A DNA stretch of 64,000 nt, taken from contig JACYLQ010000002.1 in the NCBI GenBank assembly GCA_015272395.1, positions 1 through 64,000 of the forward strand. The letters run 5' to 3'. Source of the stretch: Calothrix sp. C42_A2020_038. Its GTDB lineage: Bacteria > Cyanobacteriota > Cyanobacteriia > Cyanobacteriales > Nostocaceae. Within the stretch, counting starts at the first letter, position 1; each line of letters opens with the position of its first letter. The notes under the pieces were generated by a model. That model was not told the DNA's origin and did no database searches. It saw only the letters and a program-made list of their open reading frames with translations. The position numbers were made by a program, and so were the translations under genes. Below are positions 28,698 through 37,600 of the stretch, piece by piece.

Positions 28698-28916
28698 TTA
28701 TTCTTCGTCCCAAGCTTCGACTGATAACAAATCGCCGATGGGGTCTTGCATCGTAAATCCAAAATCTAGCAGTTCCTGCTTCCAGTGCTGCCAGTCATTG
28801 CCAAAAAGCAAAGCAATTTTCCAAATGCTGTCTGTTGACTTGACAATATTAGAATCTACAAGTGATTGCACATTGCGCTGCAATTTCACCATTGGGTGAA
28901 TTACTTGTTGAGCCAT
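28698..28916 (-). CDS. Small conserved cyanobacterial protein (DUF4327-like)
   Basis: 72 residues, no signal or membrane helix. Helical, with HPMVKLQRNVQSLVDSNIV, DSIWKIALLFGNDWQHWKQE and an acidic C terminus (DLLSVEAWDEE). From memory this matches the cyanobacterial DUF4327 family, whose function is unknown. It is convergent with the kinase gene across a heptamer repeat tract. Confidence 0.75.
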   Translation of the reverse strand: MAQQVIHPMVKLQRNVQSLVDSNIVKSTDSIWKIALLFGNDWQHWKQELLDFGFTMQDPIGDLLSVEAWDEE

Positions 28917-29517
28917 AACCTCAATTTAATTTTAATTTTGTTTGAGTAAATACTTGGTCAAAACTGCATTCCATTGTGTTTGGAATTCCATTGTGTGTGG
29001 AAACTTTGCCTATACGTAGAGTTTATTACCTTTAGCAAAGTCAGTCTTATCTTTTTAACTATATCACATCTGACTCAATGTTGTGACCATTAAATTTCGG
29101 GTTTGTACGGTAATTACCACAAAATGGATATCGTGCTGAGTTACGGTGGTGTTAAATTCAATCAAAGGATAAATCATCCTACTACTTGCAGATATTACAT
29201 AGTCTATCGAATTTGGATAATTGAGCAAAGTTGAGTAAAGTAAGCACAAAGAAAATATCTTCGCAGCTAACCGCTTTTTTCAGCTATTTAACCATCAAAT
29301 GGCTATTTTGTTCAACTTGTCCAACTTGGTAAGATGCGTTTAGGTTACTTGCGTCATTAGCAGATGAGCAAAGACGCTAGTTTGTCAAGTAACTGCTCTC
29401 GCGGCTGTAAGATGAGATAACGAATAGCAGCTAATCGTCTTATAGCTTATCGCAAACATCTAAAGATAGAAACAAATCACATCAATCTTTAGAATATTTT
29501 AATTTTTCCCCTTTACA
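28917..29517. other. Gene-free stretch before the tnpB remnant
   Basis: About 600 bp. It contains a tandem pair of about 19 bp (TTCCATTGTGTTTGGAA then TTCCATTGTGTGTGGAA, 28965-29003), and AT-rich sequence without a credible gene. No GGCGCC site occurs here. The transposase remnant starts at its right end. Confidence 0.5.
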
Positions 29518-29730
29518 AGTAGAGGACTTGCAAGTGCGGAACATGGTTAAAAACCATCGTTTAGCTAAATCTATCAGCGATGCTTCGTGGTCGCTATTCA
29601 CTGATTGGCTAGACTACTATGCCAAAGTTTTTGATACTTGGGCTTGGGGCAGTTGCACCCCACTACACAGAACTTTATCCGGATTTTTTTGGATAAGATT
29701 TTTGAGAACGTGCGTTGGTGTCGATTTCGC
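29518..29730 (+). pseudogene. TnpB (IS200/IS605 OrfB) remnant
   Basis: The frame starting VEDLQVRNMVKNHRLAKSIS and continuing DASWSLFTDWLDYYAKVF matches the centre of TnpB proteins of IS605-type elements (usually LNVKNMVKNHKLAKSISDASWG..). About 40 codons later a frameshift occurs: the expected VAPHYT appears in the next frame (GCACCCCACTACACA). Zinc finger and C terminus are absent or unreadable. No tnpA nearby. The TnpB Asp motifs of the RuvC domain are only partly covered. Confidence 0.75.
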
Positions 29731-30049
29731 CGGATTTAAGTTTGCAAGGGCAATGTATGTTGATTTGTTTTTAAAAGGCACCATACATATATTTTGCTCT
29801 TTGTTTTGCCATGTTGTTCAAGCATTTATGTAAATTCTATGTATTTTTGGTTTGCCCTCCCCGTACTTATCCTAGGCTGCTCAATCGTATTAACAATTAT
29901 TGAGCTAGCATAAATAAAAATTATATATACCTCAAAATTACATATGTAATATTAATTTAATCTTGCTTTTGCTAGTTATGGCTTTTGAAGTGGGTATCCT
30001 CAGAACGGGAGTCTTAAAGTGAACATTAATTTCATTAATCCTTAAATAA
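29731..30049. other. AT-rich gap between tnpB remnant and TPR gene
   Basis: About 320 bp, strongly AT-rich, with no gene, tRNA or clear hairpin. It may include the lost 3' end of the transposase element and the promoter of the next gene. Confidence 0.4.
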
Positions 30050-30436
30050 ATGAGCAGTTCGGAAAAAGAATATTTTGAAGCGCGCTTAAAAAAAACAAAG
30101 CGTTTACAAAAGATGGTGACAGCAGTATCTATTATTTCATTTTTTGGTTCTACAGGGTTTGCTGTAATTAGTACGTTACAGCAAGAAAAGCAAAACCATG
30201 TTCAAGCGAAAGTATCTTTACAAACAAGTTTACAGGAACAAGCACGCGGTTTTGAGTTGGTATTACAACGTGAGCCAAAAAATCGGCTAGCACTTGAGGG
30301 TTTGGTAAGTGTGCGCTTACAACTAAAAGATGCGAAAGGTGCGCTTGAAACTTTAGAGAAACTAGTGAAGTTATACCCAGAGCAACAGAATTATAAAGCT
30401 CAGTTTGAGCTATTAAAGAACGAGCAGAGCAAATAA
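30050..30436 (+). CDS. TPR-containing membrane-anchored protein
   Basis: 128 residues. One membrane helix (about 24-42: AVSIISFFGSTGFAVISTL) follows a short cytoplasmic, Lys/Arg-rich N terminus. The C-terminal part has TPR-like repeats (GFELVLQREPKNRLALEGLV and GALETLEKLVKLYPEQQNY). A scaffold for protein interactions, cell location likely thylakoid or inner membrane. It lies in the accessory segment just before the large glycosyltransferase fusion (132 bp upstream) and could be its partner. Confidence 0.75.
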   Translation: MSSSEKEYFEARLKKTKRLQKMVTAVSIISFFGSTGFAVISTLQQEKQNHVQAKVSLQTSLQEQARGFELVLQREPKNRLALEGLVSVRLQLKDAKGALETLEKLVKLYPEQQNYKAQFELLKNEQSK

Positions 30437-30568
30437 CTGTAAATAATTAGATATATTAGTAAATTTATAACTAGATAAATAGGGTTATAAATAAATATAA
30501 CAGTAGTTAAAAGCAGTAGGTAAAGGTTCAAACAATTAGACACATATATTAATATTAGGAGTATCTCA

Positions 30569-33500
30569 ATGGGTAACATAATTGGTAATTCAGAACTTAA
30601 CCGTATCATACCTGCTGAAATTAAGTATGATGATTTTTACACCGCTATTCAGCAGCTTGCTAAAGAAAAAAACATCAAAACGATTTTGGAAATAGGCTCA
30701 TCTTCTGGTCAGGGAAGTACAGAAGCATTTGTTAATGGAATTATTGATAATCCTAACAAGCCAAAATTATTTTGCATGGAGATATCAAAAGCGCGATTTC
30801 ACGAATTGAAAAAAACTTATGAAAAATATGACTTTGTGAAATGTTATAATATGTCATCTGTTTGCTTAGAAGATTTTCCTAGTGAGAAAGAAATTATTGA
30901 TTTTTATAACAACACTTCTACAAATCTCAATTTATACCCTCTTGAGCAAGTATTAAACTGGTTAAAGCAAGATATTGAATACGTTAAAAACTCAGGTGTA
31001 GATGATAATGGAATTCAAAAAATCAAGCAGGAAAATAATATTATTTTTTTTGATTTGGTCTTAATTGATGGTTCGGAATTTACAGGAAATGTAGAGTTAA
31101 ATCAAGTGTATGGAGCAAAGTATATTTTACTTGATGATATCAACACATTTAAAAATTATATTAATCATCAAAAATTATTGAATGATGAAAATTATACTTT
31201 GATTTGTGCAAACTATAATTTGCGTAATGGTTACTCTATTTTTCAAAAAATAAATAATTATCAAAACTATTACTTTTCAACAGAAAAACCTGAACAATCA
31301 CTAATTACTAGGCTAATACAACCAGGAATGATTACTTTTGATGTAGGAGCCAATGTAGGTGATTATTCGATTCTTTTGAGTAAATTAGTTGGCAGTTTAG
31401 GTAAAGTTTATTCATTTGAAGCAACTTCAACTACTTTTAGTCAATTAAATGAGCGACTTGAACAAAATCAATGTACTAATGTTTGTTCAATTAATAAAGC
31501 AGTATACTCAAAAGATGGAGAAATTGAATTTAATGAATTTCCAGAAGAATTTTCAGTCTGGAATAGTATTGGCAAACCTCAAATGCTTAATCCTGAAGGT
31601 TCAGGTGAGTACGTTGCCATTGCTCAGACAAGAATAGTTGAAACAGTTTCTCTTGATTCTTTTTGCAAAAATCATAATATTCAAAATATAGATTATTTAA
31701 AAATTGATGTTGAAGGTGCAGAAATTGATGTCTTAGAAGGTGCTACATCTCTCTTGAGAAATAAAGCAATAAAATTTATTCAATTTGAAATTTCTCAAAA
31801 AATGTTAGAGGGATTAAGTCGTGCGGCTAAACCTAGTTTTGATATTTTAAATGAAAATGGTTATGAATGTCATCGAATAAGTAGCGACGGAGATATTGGT
31901 GAAATCGTAAATGATTCAAATGCTTTTTATGAGAATTATATTGCGTTTCCAATTTTACCAATCAACTTTTTTACTATTGTTCTAAACGGACAACCATTTA
32001 TCCAGTATCATATTGATGTACTCAAGCAACTACCTTTTAAATGGCATTGGCATATTGTCGAAGGAGTTGCAGAGTTGAATCATGATACAGCATGGAGTGT
32101 CAGACTAGGTGGAAGTATTACTGAAAAACTACATCGTAATGGAAGAAGTTGTGACGGCACTACAGAATATTTAGATGAACTCGCGCGACAATATCCTGAA
32201 AACATTACTATTTATCGTCAGCCAGAAGGAATATTCTGGGACGGTAAGCGCGAAATGGTTAATGCACCACTTGCGAATATTCAAGAAGAGTGCTTGTTAT
32301 GGCAAATTGATGTTGATGAATTATGGACTACTGAGCAGATTTGCACTGCACGGCAAATATTTATCAACAATCCTAGTAAAACAGCTGCTTATTACTGGTG
32401 TTGGTATTTTGTTGGTGAGAAACTAGTAATTAGTACTCGTAACTGTTACACACAGAATCCTCAGCAAGAGTGGTTAAGGACTTGGAAATTTAAGCCTGGA
32501 GCATTTTGGGCAGCGCATGAACCTCCTGTATTAGTTGAAAAATTGCCAAATAATCAGTTAATCAATGTAGCTGCTGAAAATCCTTTTTTACATAACGAAA
32601 CAGAAGATAATGGTTTGGTATTTCAGCACTTTGCTTACGTAACAGAAGAACAATTAAGGTTTAAAGAACAATACTATGGATATCAGAATGCTGTTGAACA
32701 GTGGAAAGTATTACAGCAGCAAACCAAATTTCCATTATTTTTACGTGAATATTTTTCTTGGGTTGGAGATGGAACTCAAGTAGATAGTGTAAATGCATGT
32801 GGTGTAGTTCCAATAGCACGAAAAGAATCTCAAGGCAATTTCTGGCGATTTTTACAGCCTGATGAATTACAACAACAACTTGCACAAATTCAAAAAATAG
32901 CTCCAATAGTTATAATTGATGGAGTATTTTTCCAACTTTATCAAACAGGCATTGCGCGCGTTTGGAAATCTCTGCTTGAGGAATGGGCAAATAATGGCTT
33001 CGCAAGACATATTATTGTGCTTGACCGTGCTGGCACGGCGCCCAAAATATCTTGTATTAAGTATCGCACTATACCTGCTTATGACTACAGTGATACCAAT
33101 GCTGATCGGGAAATGCTACAACAAATATGTGATCAAGAAGGCGCCGATGTATTTATTTCAAGTTACTACACAACGCCACTGACAACACCTTCTGTTTTCA
33201 TAGCATATGACATGATACCTGAAGTGTTTGGGTGGGATTTCAGAAATCCCATGTGGCAAGAAAAGCATTACGCAATTCAACATGCATCAAGCTATATAGC
33301 TATTTCAGAAAATACTGCTCGTGATTTAGTAAAATATTTTGCTGATATTTCTCAGGATTCTGTTACAGTTGCTCACTGTGGAGTCGCAAAAAACTTTACT
33401 CCAGCCAATGATGAGGAAGTACATGCTTTTAAAACAAAGTATGGTATTGTAAAACCTTATTTTATTTTAGTTGGTGCTGGTACTGGCTATAAAAATAGTA

Positions 33501-34372
33501 TTTTGTTTTTCCAGGCATTTTCTCAACTTGCAAGTCGATTTGGATTTGATGTTATTTGTACAGGAAGTACTTCACTGGCGCCAGAGTTTAGGAGTTATAC
33601 ATCAGGTTGTACCGTACATATGTTGCAACTGAATGATGAAGAGTTAGCGATAGCTTATTCAGGTGCCATAGCATTGGTGTATCCCTCAAAGTATGAAGGT
33701 TTCGGCTTACCAATAGTTGAGGCAATGGCTTCTGGTTGTCCAGTAATTACTTGCCCCAATGGCTCAATTCCTGAAGTTTCAGGTGAAGCTGTTATATATG
33801 TAAATGATAATGACATCGAGGCATTGGCAGAGGCACTGTGCGAAGTACAAAAGCCCACAGTTCGTAATACTTTAATTGCTGCTGGTTTGGAACAAGTAAA
33901 GCAGTTTTCATGGTTAAAGATGGCAGAATCTGTAAGTTCAGTCTTCATTGAAGTTACACTACAACCTTTAAACCTAAAGAAAATCAACTGGATTATTTTT
34001 CCCGATTGGTTACATTCAGAAGAGGTTCTGCTTGATGATTTAGAAAAAATTATTTACAAGCTAGCAAAACATCCTGAGAGTCAATATATGACTTTGCTTA
34101 TCGATACAAGTAATAGCGCTGATAATTATGCTGAATTCTTGTTATCTGCGGTCACCATGAATCTGATGATGCAAGAAAATACTGATATTAGTGAAGGCTT
34201 AAATATTTCTTTTGTAAGTAACTTGAGTGATTTGCAATGGCAGGCTTTACAATCTCGTATTAGAGCTAGAATTCCTCTGAAACATGAAAATAAGGATGCT
34301 TTAATTCAAGCAAAAGCTGAATTTATTCCTCAGCTAAATTCAGAAGAGCAAGCTTTTTTAGAATTGACGTGA
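30569..34372 (+). CDS. Four-part methyltransferase/glycosyltransferase fusion
   Basis: 1267 residues, an unusual multidomain enzyme. Residues about 1-225: Rossmann-type SAM methyltransferase-like domain (ILEIGSSSGQGSTEAFV). About 240-455: FkbM-type methyltransferase (FDVGANVGDYSILL, then YLKIDVEGAEIDVLEG). About 465-765: a GT2-like or nucleotide-diphospho-sugar domain with a DVDELW segment. About 780-1130: GT4-type glycosyltransferase with the EGFGLPIVEAMASG motif. About 1135-1267: tail of unknown fold. It probably builds and O-methylates a surface glycan or glycoprotein. Downstream and convergent lies the OGT-like gene; the pilin follows on that strand. First half lacks GGCGCC sites. Confidence 0.88.
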   Translation: MGNIIGNSELNRIIPAEIKYDDFYTAIQQLAKEKNIKTILEIGSSSGQGSTEAFVNGIIDNPNKPKLFCMEISKARFHELKKTYEKYDFVKCYNMSSVCLEDFPSEKEIIDFYNNTSTNLNLYPLEQVLNWLKQDIEYVKNSGVDDNGIQKIKQENNIIFFDLVLIDGSEFTGNVELNQVYGAKYILLDDINTFKNYINHQKLLNDENYTLICANYNLRNGYSIFQKINNYQNYYFSTEKPEQSLITRLIQPGMITFDVGANVGDYSILLSKLVGSLGKVYSFEATSTTFSQLNERLEQNQCTNVCSINKAVYSKDGEIEFNEFPEEFSVWNSIGKPQMLNPEGSGEYVAIAQTRIVETVSLDSFCKNHNIQNIDYLKIDVEGAEIDVLEGATSLLRNKAIKFIQFEISQKMLEGLSRAAKPSFDILNENGYECHRISSDGDIGEIVNDSNAFYENYIAFPILPINFFTIVLNGQPFIQYHIDVLKQLPFKWHWHIVEGVAELNHDTAWSVRLGGSITEKLHRNGRSCDGTTEYLDELARQYPENITIYRQPEGIFWDGKREMVNAPLANIQEECLLWQIDVDELWTTEQICTARQIFINNPSKTAAYYWCWYFVGEKLVISTRNCYTQNPQQEWLRTWKFKPGAFWAAHEPPVLVEKLPNNQLINVAAENPFLHNETEDNGLVFQHFAYVTEEQLRFKEQYYGYQNAVEQWKVLQQQTKFPLFLREYFSWVGDGTQVDSVNACGVVPIARKESQGNFWRFLQPDELQQQLAQIQKIAPIVIIDGVFFQLYQTGIARVWKSLLEEWANNGFARHIIVLDRAGTAPKISCIKYRTIPAYDYSDTNADREMLQQICDQEGADVFISSYYTTPLTTPSVFIAYDMIPEVFGWDFRNPMWQEKHYAIQHASSYIAISENTARDLVKYFADISQDSVTVAHCGVAKNFTPANDEEVHAFKTKYGIVKPYFILVGAGTGYKNSILFFQAFSQLASRFGFDVICTGSTSLAPEFRSYTSGCTVHMLQLNDEELAIAYSGAIALVYPSKYEGFGLPIVEAMASGCPVITCPNGSIPEVSGEAVIYVNDNDIEALAEALCEVQKPTVRNTLIAAGLEQVKQFSWLKMAESVSSVFIEVTLQPLNLKKINWIIFPDWLHSEEVLLDDLEKIIYKLAKHPESQYMTLLIDTSNSADNYAEFLLSAVTMNLMMQENTDISEGLNISFVSNLSDLQWQALQSRIRARIPLKHENKDALIQAKAEFIPQLNSEEQAFLELT

Positions 34373-34384
34373 GCTTGATGTATT

Positions 34385-34468
34385 TGACATACTCCGTTAA
34401 CCTAAGCATGAGAGTCACCCCTCATGCTTAGGTTAACGGATTCTAGGCTCCAACAGCGACGGAGCCTA
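34385..34468. repeat. Perfect palindrome and second hairpin, IS200/IS605-end-like
   Basis: A 20 bp perfect stem (34393-34412 against 34421-34440) with an 8-base loop, followed by ATTCTAGG and a second stem TAGGCTCC (34444-34451) / GGAGCCTA (34461-34468). The order GACATACTCC-hairpin-GGATTCTAGG resembles the subterminal ends of cyanobacterial IS200/IS605 elements or their palindrome-associated MITE relatives. Here no transposase is attached. It also lies between convergent genes, so it may terminate both. Confidence 0.6.
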
Positions 34469-34510
34469 ACCCAATGGTTGATGCCCAATGAAAACTAGTG
34501 TAAAGAAGTT

Positions 34511-36742
34511 TTATGAGTGTATATAAGTTTGCCACATTTGCTCATAAGCTTTTTCCATCTCAAGAGTAAACTGTTTAGCATTCCATAAAGGAGCAGTTTG
34601 ACGCGATTGCCGTAATTTCCAAGAAACTTCCTGTCTCAAAGTCACGTCTTTCCCTAAACGAACACCCCATTCAATATACTCTTTATCAGTCCAAGCAATG
34701 CCTTCAGTTATACCAGCATTCATCATCATGGTATAGCTATTACGCGCGGCAAATTGTTCACCAACTTTAGTAACTATAGGAATACACATCCAAAGAGTTT
34801 CTAGAGTTGTAGTTGCACCGTTATATGGAAAAGTATCTAGTACTACATCCGCTATAGCGAGATTCGCCCGATGAATAGATTCTAAAGATACATCCGGAAT
34901 AAAACGCAGTTGAGAAGTATTTACACCTTCTTCTTCTGCTATTTGATAGAAAAAGCTTTTTAATGATTCTTCCTCAGCAGTACCCTTGATTAAAAAATAG
35001 CTATTTGGAACTTCTTTGATAATCCGCATTTGCAATCGTACAGTATCAGCATTACGCTTGTAACTTTTTTGAGCGCTTAAATATATAACAGCATCACTAG
35101 GAATATCTAAGCTATCACGACGAAGGCTAGGTATACCTATTTCAAAACCTTCAACAGCCACATAAGTTTGAGGCAGGCGCCAAATTTTCTCGGAATAATA
35201 TTCTTGAGCATTTTCAGGCAATACATATGGGTCTGCAATAAAATAATCGACAGTTGGAATTCCACTTGCATCCCAGCCTAACCAGCTTACTTGAATAGGC
35301 GCTGGTTTAACACAAAGAACTTCGCAAGTAACATCAAGTGTAATACTGTCTAAATCTATGAGAATATCAATATTATCGTTATATATTTGCTCAACTATTT
35401 CATTACTGTAATTTGCGTGATTAGCTTTATCTACCTGGCTTAAATACCATTGATGTAAGGGTTCTGAAAGATGTTTGCTGTTAATGAAATACCCATGAAT
35501 TTGAAATTTTTTGCGGTCATGATGTTGAAATAACCACCGTGCTAACCAGCCAACAGAATGGCTTCTTAAACAATGAGATAAATAACCTATTTTTAACTTT
35601 TCATTAATTACACCTTGTATTTTTCTTTCTTGATGTCGTTGACGGCATCTTGCGATATCATTTTGAGCGTAGATTTGAGTATTTGCTTGACATAATTTAA
35701 CTAATTGATTTTGGATCAATCTATCATATCTAGGTTGATCACGAAAATAAGGAGCAAAGTAATAAGAATTTAATAATTGACTAATTTTGACTGAACTTAA
35801 ATTCTTTGGTTGCTCTTCAATAAGCTTTAATATTAGTGATTCATGTTTCACGAATGCAGCAAGCGCATCTTGCCAATAACCACCAGCGCTCATTAAACCT
35901 CGAATCAATAACAAGTTACTTGCTATTAAGTCAGGTATTTCTTTAACTAAACTCAGGCGCCTTTTAGCGGTCTCTATACCCTGATCATAGTTATTAGCAT
36001 TTTGATAAAAAGCAGCTAAGTGTCGCAAAATTTCTGTATTATCAGGTTCTAATTTTAAATATATTTCTGCATATTTTGCTGCTATTTCTCCTTGCCATAA
36101 AGTATGACCTATTTTTACCATTGCTGGTAATAAAACACTCATAAATATATAATTTTCATCATTATTCCTGATGTAAGGTAAGCAAGCTTCTACTAAGTCT
36201 AATGTTGATTGGTGTAGAGGAGCATAATCTAAAAGCGCTTGCAGCATCTGCATCAATAATTCAAATGTTGGCTCTTCTTGCTGAGAAAGTAATAGTTTAA
36301 TCAGTTCTTTAAGAAGATTTAAACCTTCTTCTGAATCATTATTAAGCTTAATCGCAGTTAAAAGTAAATGTAATAAATTATCAATATTTGTTGGACAAAA
36401 TTCTTTGATCTGTTTTCTAATTATCCAAGCGGCATTATAATTTTCTAAAGCTTTAAATTTTTGCGCTTGTGCCTCTAATACTTCTAATAACTCAATATTC
36501 CATCGCTCAAGCTCTTCTGGCTCTCCTTCTAGCATTGCCATAAACCAAGTAGTTTGAGCTTCTGTGCTTTGTTCTTGTAATAAAAATATTAAACCTAAAT
36601 ACCAGTAGTATAGTTTATTATTGGGTTCAATCTCGATTAATTCGTAACAAGCTGCTACAGCTTGCTCATATTTTTGCTGAAGTAAAAGTTCTTCAATATT
36701 TTGTAACCAACTATTTGTATCAATAAGAATTGCTTGAGTCAT
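34511..36742 (-). CDS. TPR-OGT (SPINDLY-like, GT41) glycosyltransferase
   Basis: 743 residues. The N-terminal half (about 1-330) is helical with TPR-like repeats (ACYELIEIEPNNKLYYWYLG, NYDQGIETAKRRLSL). The C-terminal half (about 380-740) has the OGT fold: KIGYLSHCLRSHSVGWLARW, DILIDLDSITLD, QVSWLGWDASGIPTVDYFIADP, and the UDP-binding DVVLDTFPYNGATTTLETLWMCIPIV with EQFAARNSYTMM. It attaches GlcNAc-type sugars to Ser/Thr of proteins. It lies 160 bp downstream of the pilin gene on the same strand, so the pilin is a likely target (inference). Confidence 0.9.
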   Translation of the reverse strand: MTQAILIDTNSWLQNIEELLLQQKYEQAVAACYELIEIEPNNKLYYWYLGLIFLLQEQSTEAQTTWFMAMLEGEPEELERWNIELLEVLEAQAQKFKALENYNAAWIIRKQIKEFCPTNIDNLLHLLLTAIKLNNDSEEGLNLLKELIKLLLSQQEEPTFELLMQMLQALLDYAPLHQSTLDLVEACLPYIRNNDENYIFMSVLLPAMVKIGHTLWQGEIAAKYAEIYLKLEPDNTEILRHLAAFYQNANNYDQGIETAKRRLSLVKEIPDLIASNLLLIRGLMSAGGYWQDALAAFVKHESLILKLIEEQPKNLSSVKISQLLNSYYFAPYFRDQPRYDRLIQNQLVKLCQANTQIYAQNDIARCRQRHQERKIQGVINEKLKIGYLSHCLRSHSVGWLARWLFQHHDRKKFQIHGYFINSKHLSEPLHQWYLSQVDKANHANYSNEIVEQIYNDNIDILIDLDSITLDVTCEVLCVKPAPIQVSWLGWDASGIPTVDYFIADPYVLPENAQEYYSEKIWRLPQTYVAVEGFEIGIPSLRRDSLDIPSDAVIYLSAQKSYKRNADTVRLQMRIIKEVPNSYFLIKGTAEEESLKSFFYQIAEEEGVNTSQLRFIPDVSLESIHRANLAIADVVLDTFPYNGATTTLETLWMCIPIVTKVGEQFAARNSYTMMMNAGITEGIAWTDKEYIEWGVRLGKDVTLRQEVSWKLRQSRQTAPLWNAKQFTLEMEKAYEQMWQTYIHS

Positions 36743-36840
36743 TATAAATTATTTAATTAGAATAAATAAGTTACTAGTATTGTGATATTTATAATCAAAA
36801 TATGATTTAATTTCAGATATTTTACATAAAAAATATTCAT

Positions 36841-36877
36841 AAAAAGTGAGTAGCTTTTAATTACTACTCACTTTTTT
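36841..36877 (-). terminator. Terminator hairpin after the pilin gene
   Basis: 13 bp perfect stem AAAAAGTGAGTAG (36841-36853) / CTACTCACTTTTT (36864-36876) with a 10-base loop. On the minus strand it ends in a T run and starts about 30 bp past the pilin stop. It separates the pilin transcript from the OGT gene at least in part. Confidence 0.75.
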
Positions 36878-36905
36878 GTATTTCACAGTAGCAATTTCAG
36901 ATGCT

Positions 36906-37478
36906 TTATTTAGTTCTACCTAAATCAATATAACCTTTAACACCTGCTTGGGCACAGTTAGTAGCACCATAGGACACATCACTAGGAACTGCTTTTAATT
37001 CACCAGGGTTTTCTGATTCACACGCAAAAGCGGTTGTTAATATTTCAGTACCAGAACCAGTTCCACCCAAAATTGTACCAGCATAACCATAGTAGCTTCT
37101 AAGATTGGGTTTTCGCGAAAGTGCCCAGCTAGCTGCGAGGTCGCTAGTAGCACCCTTCATCTTTACTTCATAATTGTAGTTATCTGTTTGGGTTCTAATA
37201 CCAATACCAACTGCTTGAATACTGGTTGCAAATGAGTTTGCTTCCAGGAAGAAGGCTTGTTGGGCACGGTTTAAAGCACCAACATTATTTCTAGCTTCCG
37301 ACTGTCTAGCTTTAGCTACTTGACCTAATAAAGAAGGTAGAGCAAGTGCTGCTAAAACGCCAATAATAATTACTACAACAAGTAATTCAATTAAGGTAAA
37401 ACCTTCGTCACTTTTTTTTCTACGATTAAGGTGTTGAAGAAATTTTACTTGTAATTCTGGCTTGATTACTGGCTTCAT
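36906..37478 (-). CDS. pilA: Type IV pilin-like protein
   Basis: 190 residues. The prepilin leader is long and basic (26 residues, with KFLQHLNRRKKSDEG). Cleavage is expected after Gly26, giving F27-T-L-I-E31 (the conserved mature Glu5), followed by the hydrophobic helix LLVVVIIIGVLAALALPSLL. Cys appear in FACESENPGE and NCAQAGVKG near the C terminus, suggesting a disulfide loop. A major or minor pilin for motility, adhesion or DNA uptake. A GGGAAC-type site precedes it. Neighbours: OGT glycosyltransferase downstream, methyltransferase upstream on the same strand. O-glycosylation is plausible. Confidence 0.92.
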   Translation of the reverse strand: MKPVIKPELQVKFLQHLNRRKKSDEGFTLIELLVVVIIIGVLAALALPSLLGQVAKARQSEARNNVGALNRAQQAFFLEANSFATSIQAVGIGIRTQTDNYNYEVKMKGATSDLAASWALSRKPNLRSYYGYAGTILGGTGSGTEILTTAFACESENPGELKAVPSDVSYGATNCAQAGVKGYIDLGRTK

Positions 37479-37600
37479 TTGTATGTTCCCTTGTGACGAT
37501 ATTATGTTTGATTATCTCTAAACATAAATTACCCACTTGGCCGGAAATTCATATCACCCTCTTCTAAAAAATCATGCTTTCGCTATCAATTAACTTAACT

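Noticed and set aside
29528..29833. 101-codon open frame as an intact small gene
   Set aside because: Only the first 45 residues match TnpB; the rest is out of frame, so it is a pseudogene rather than a gene.
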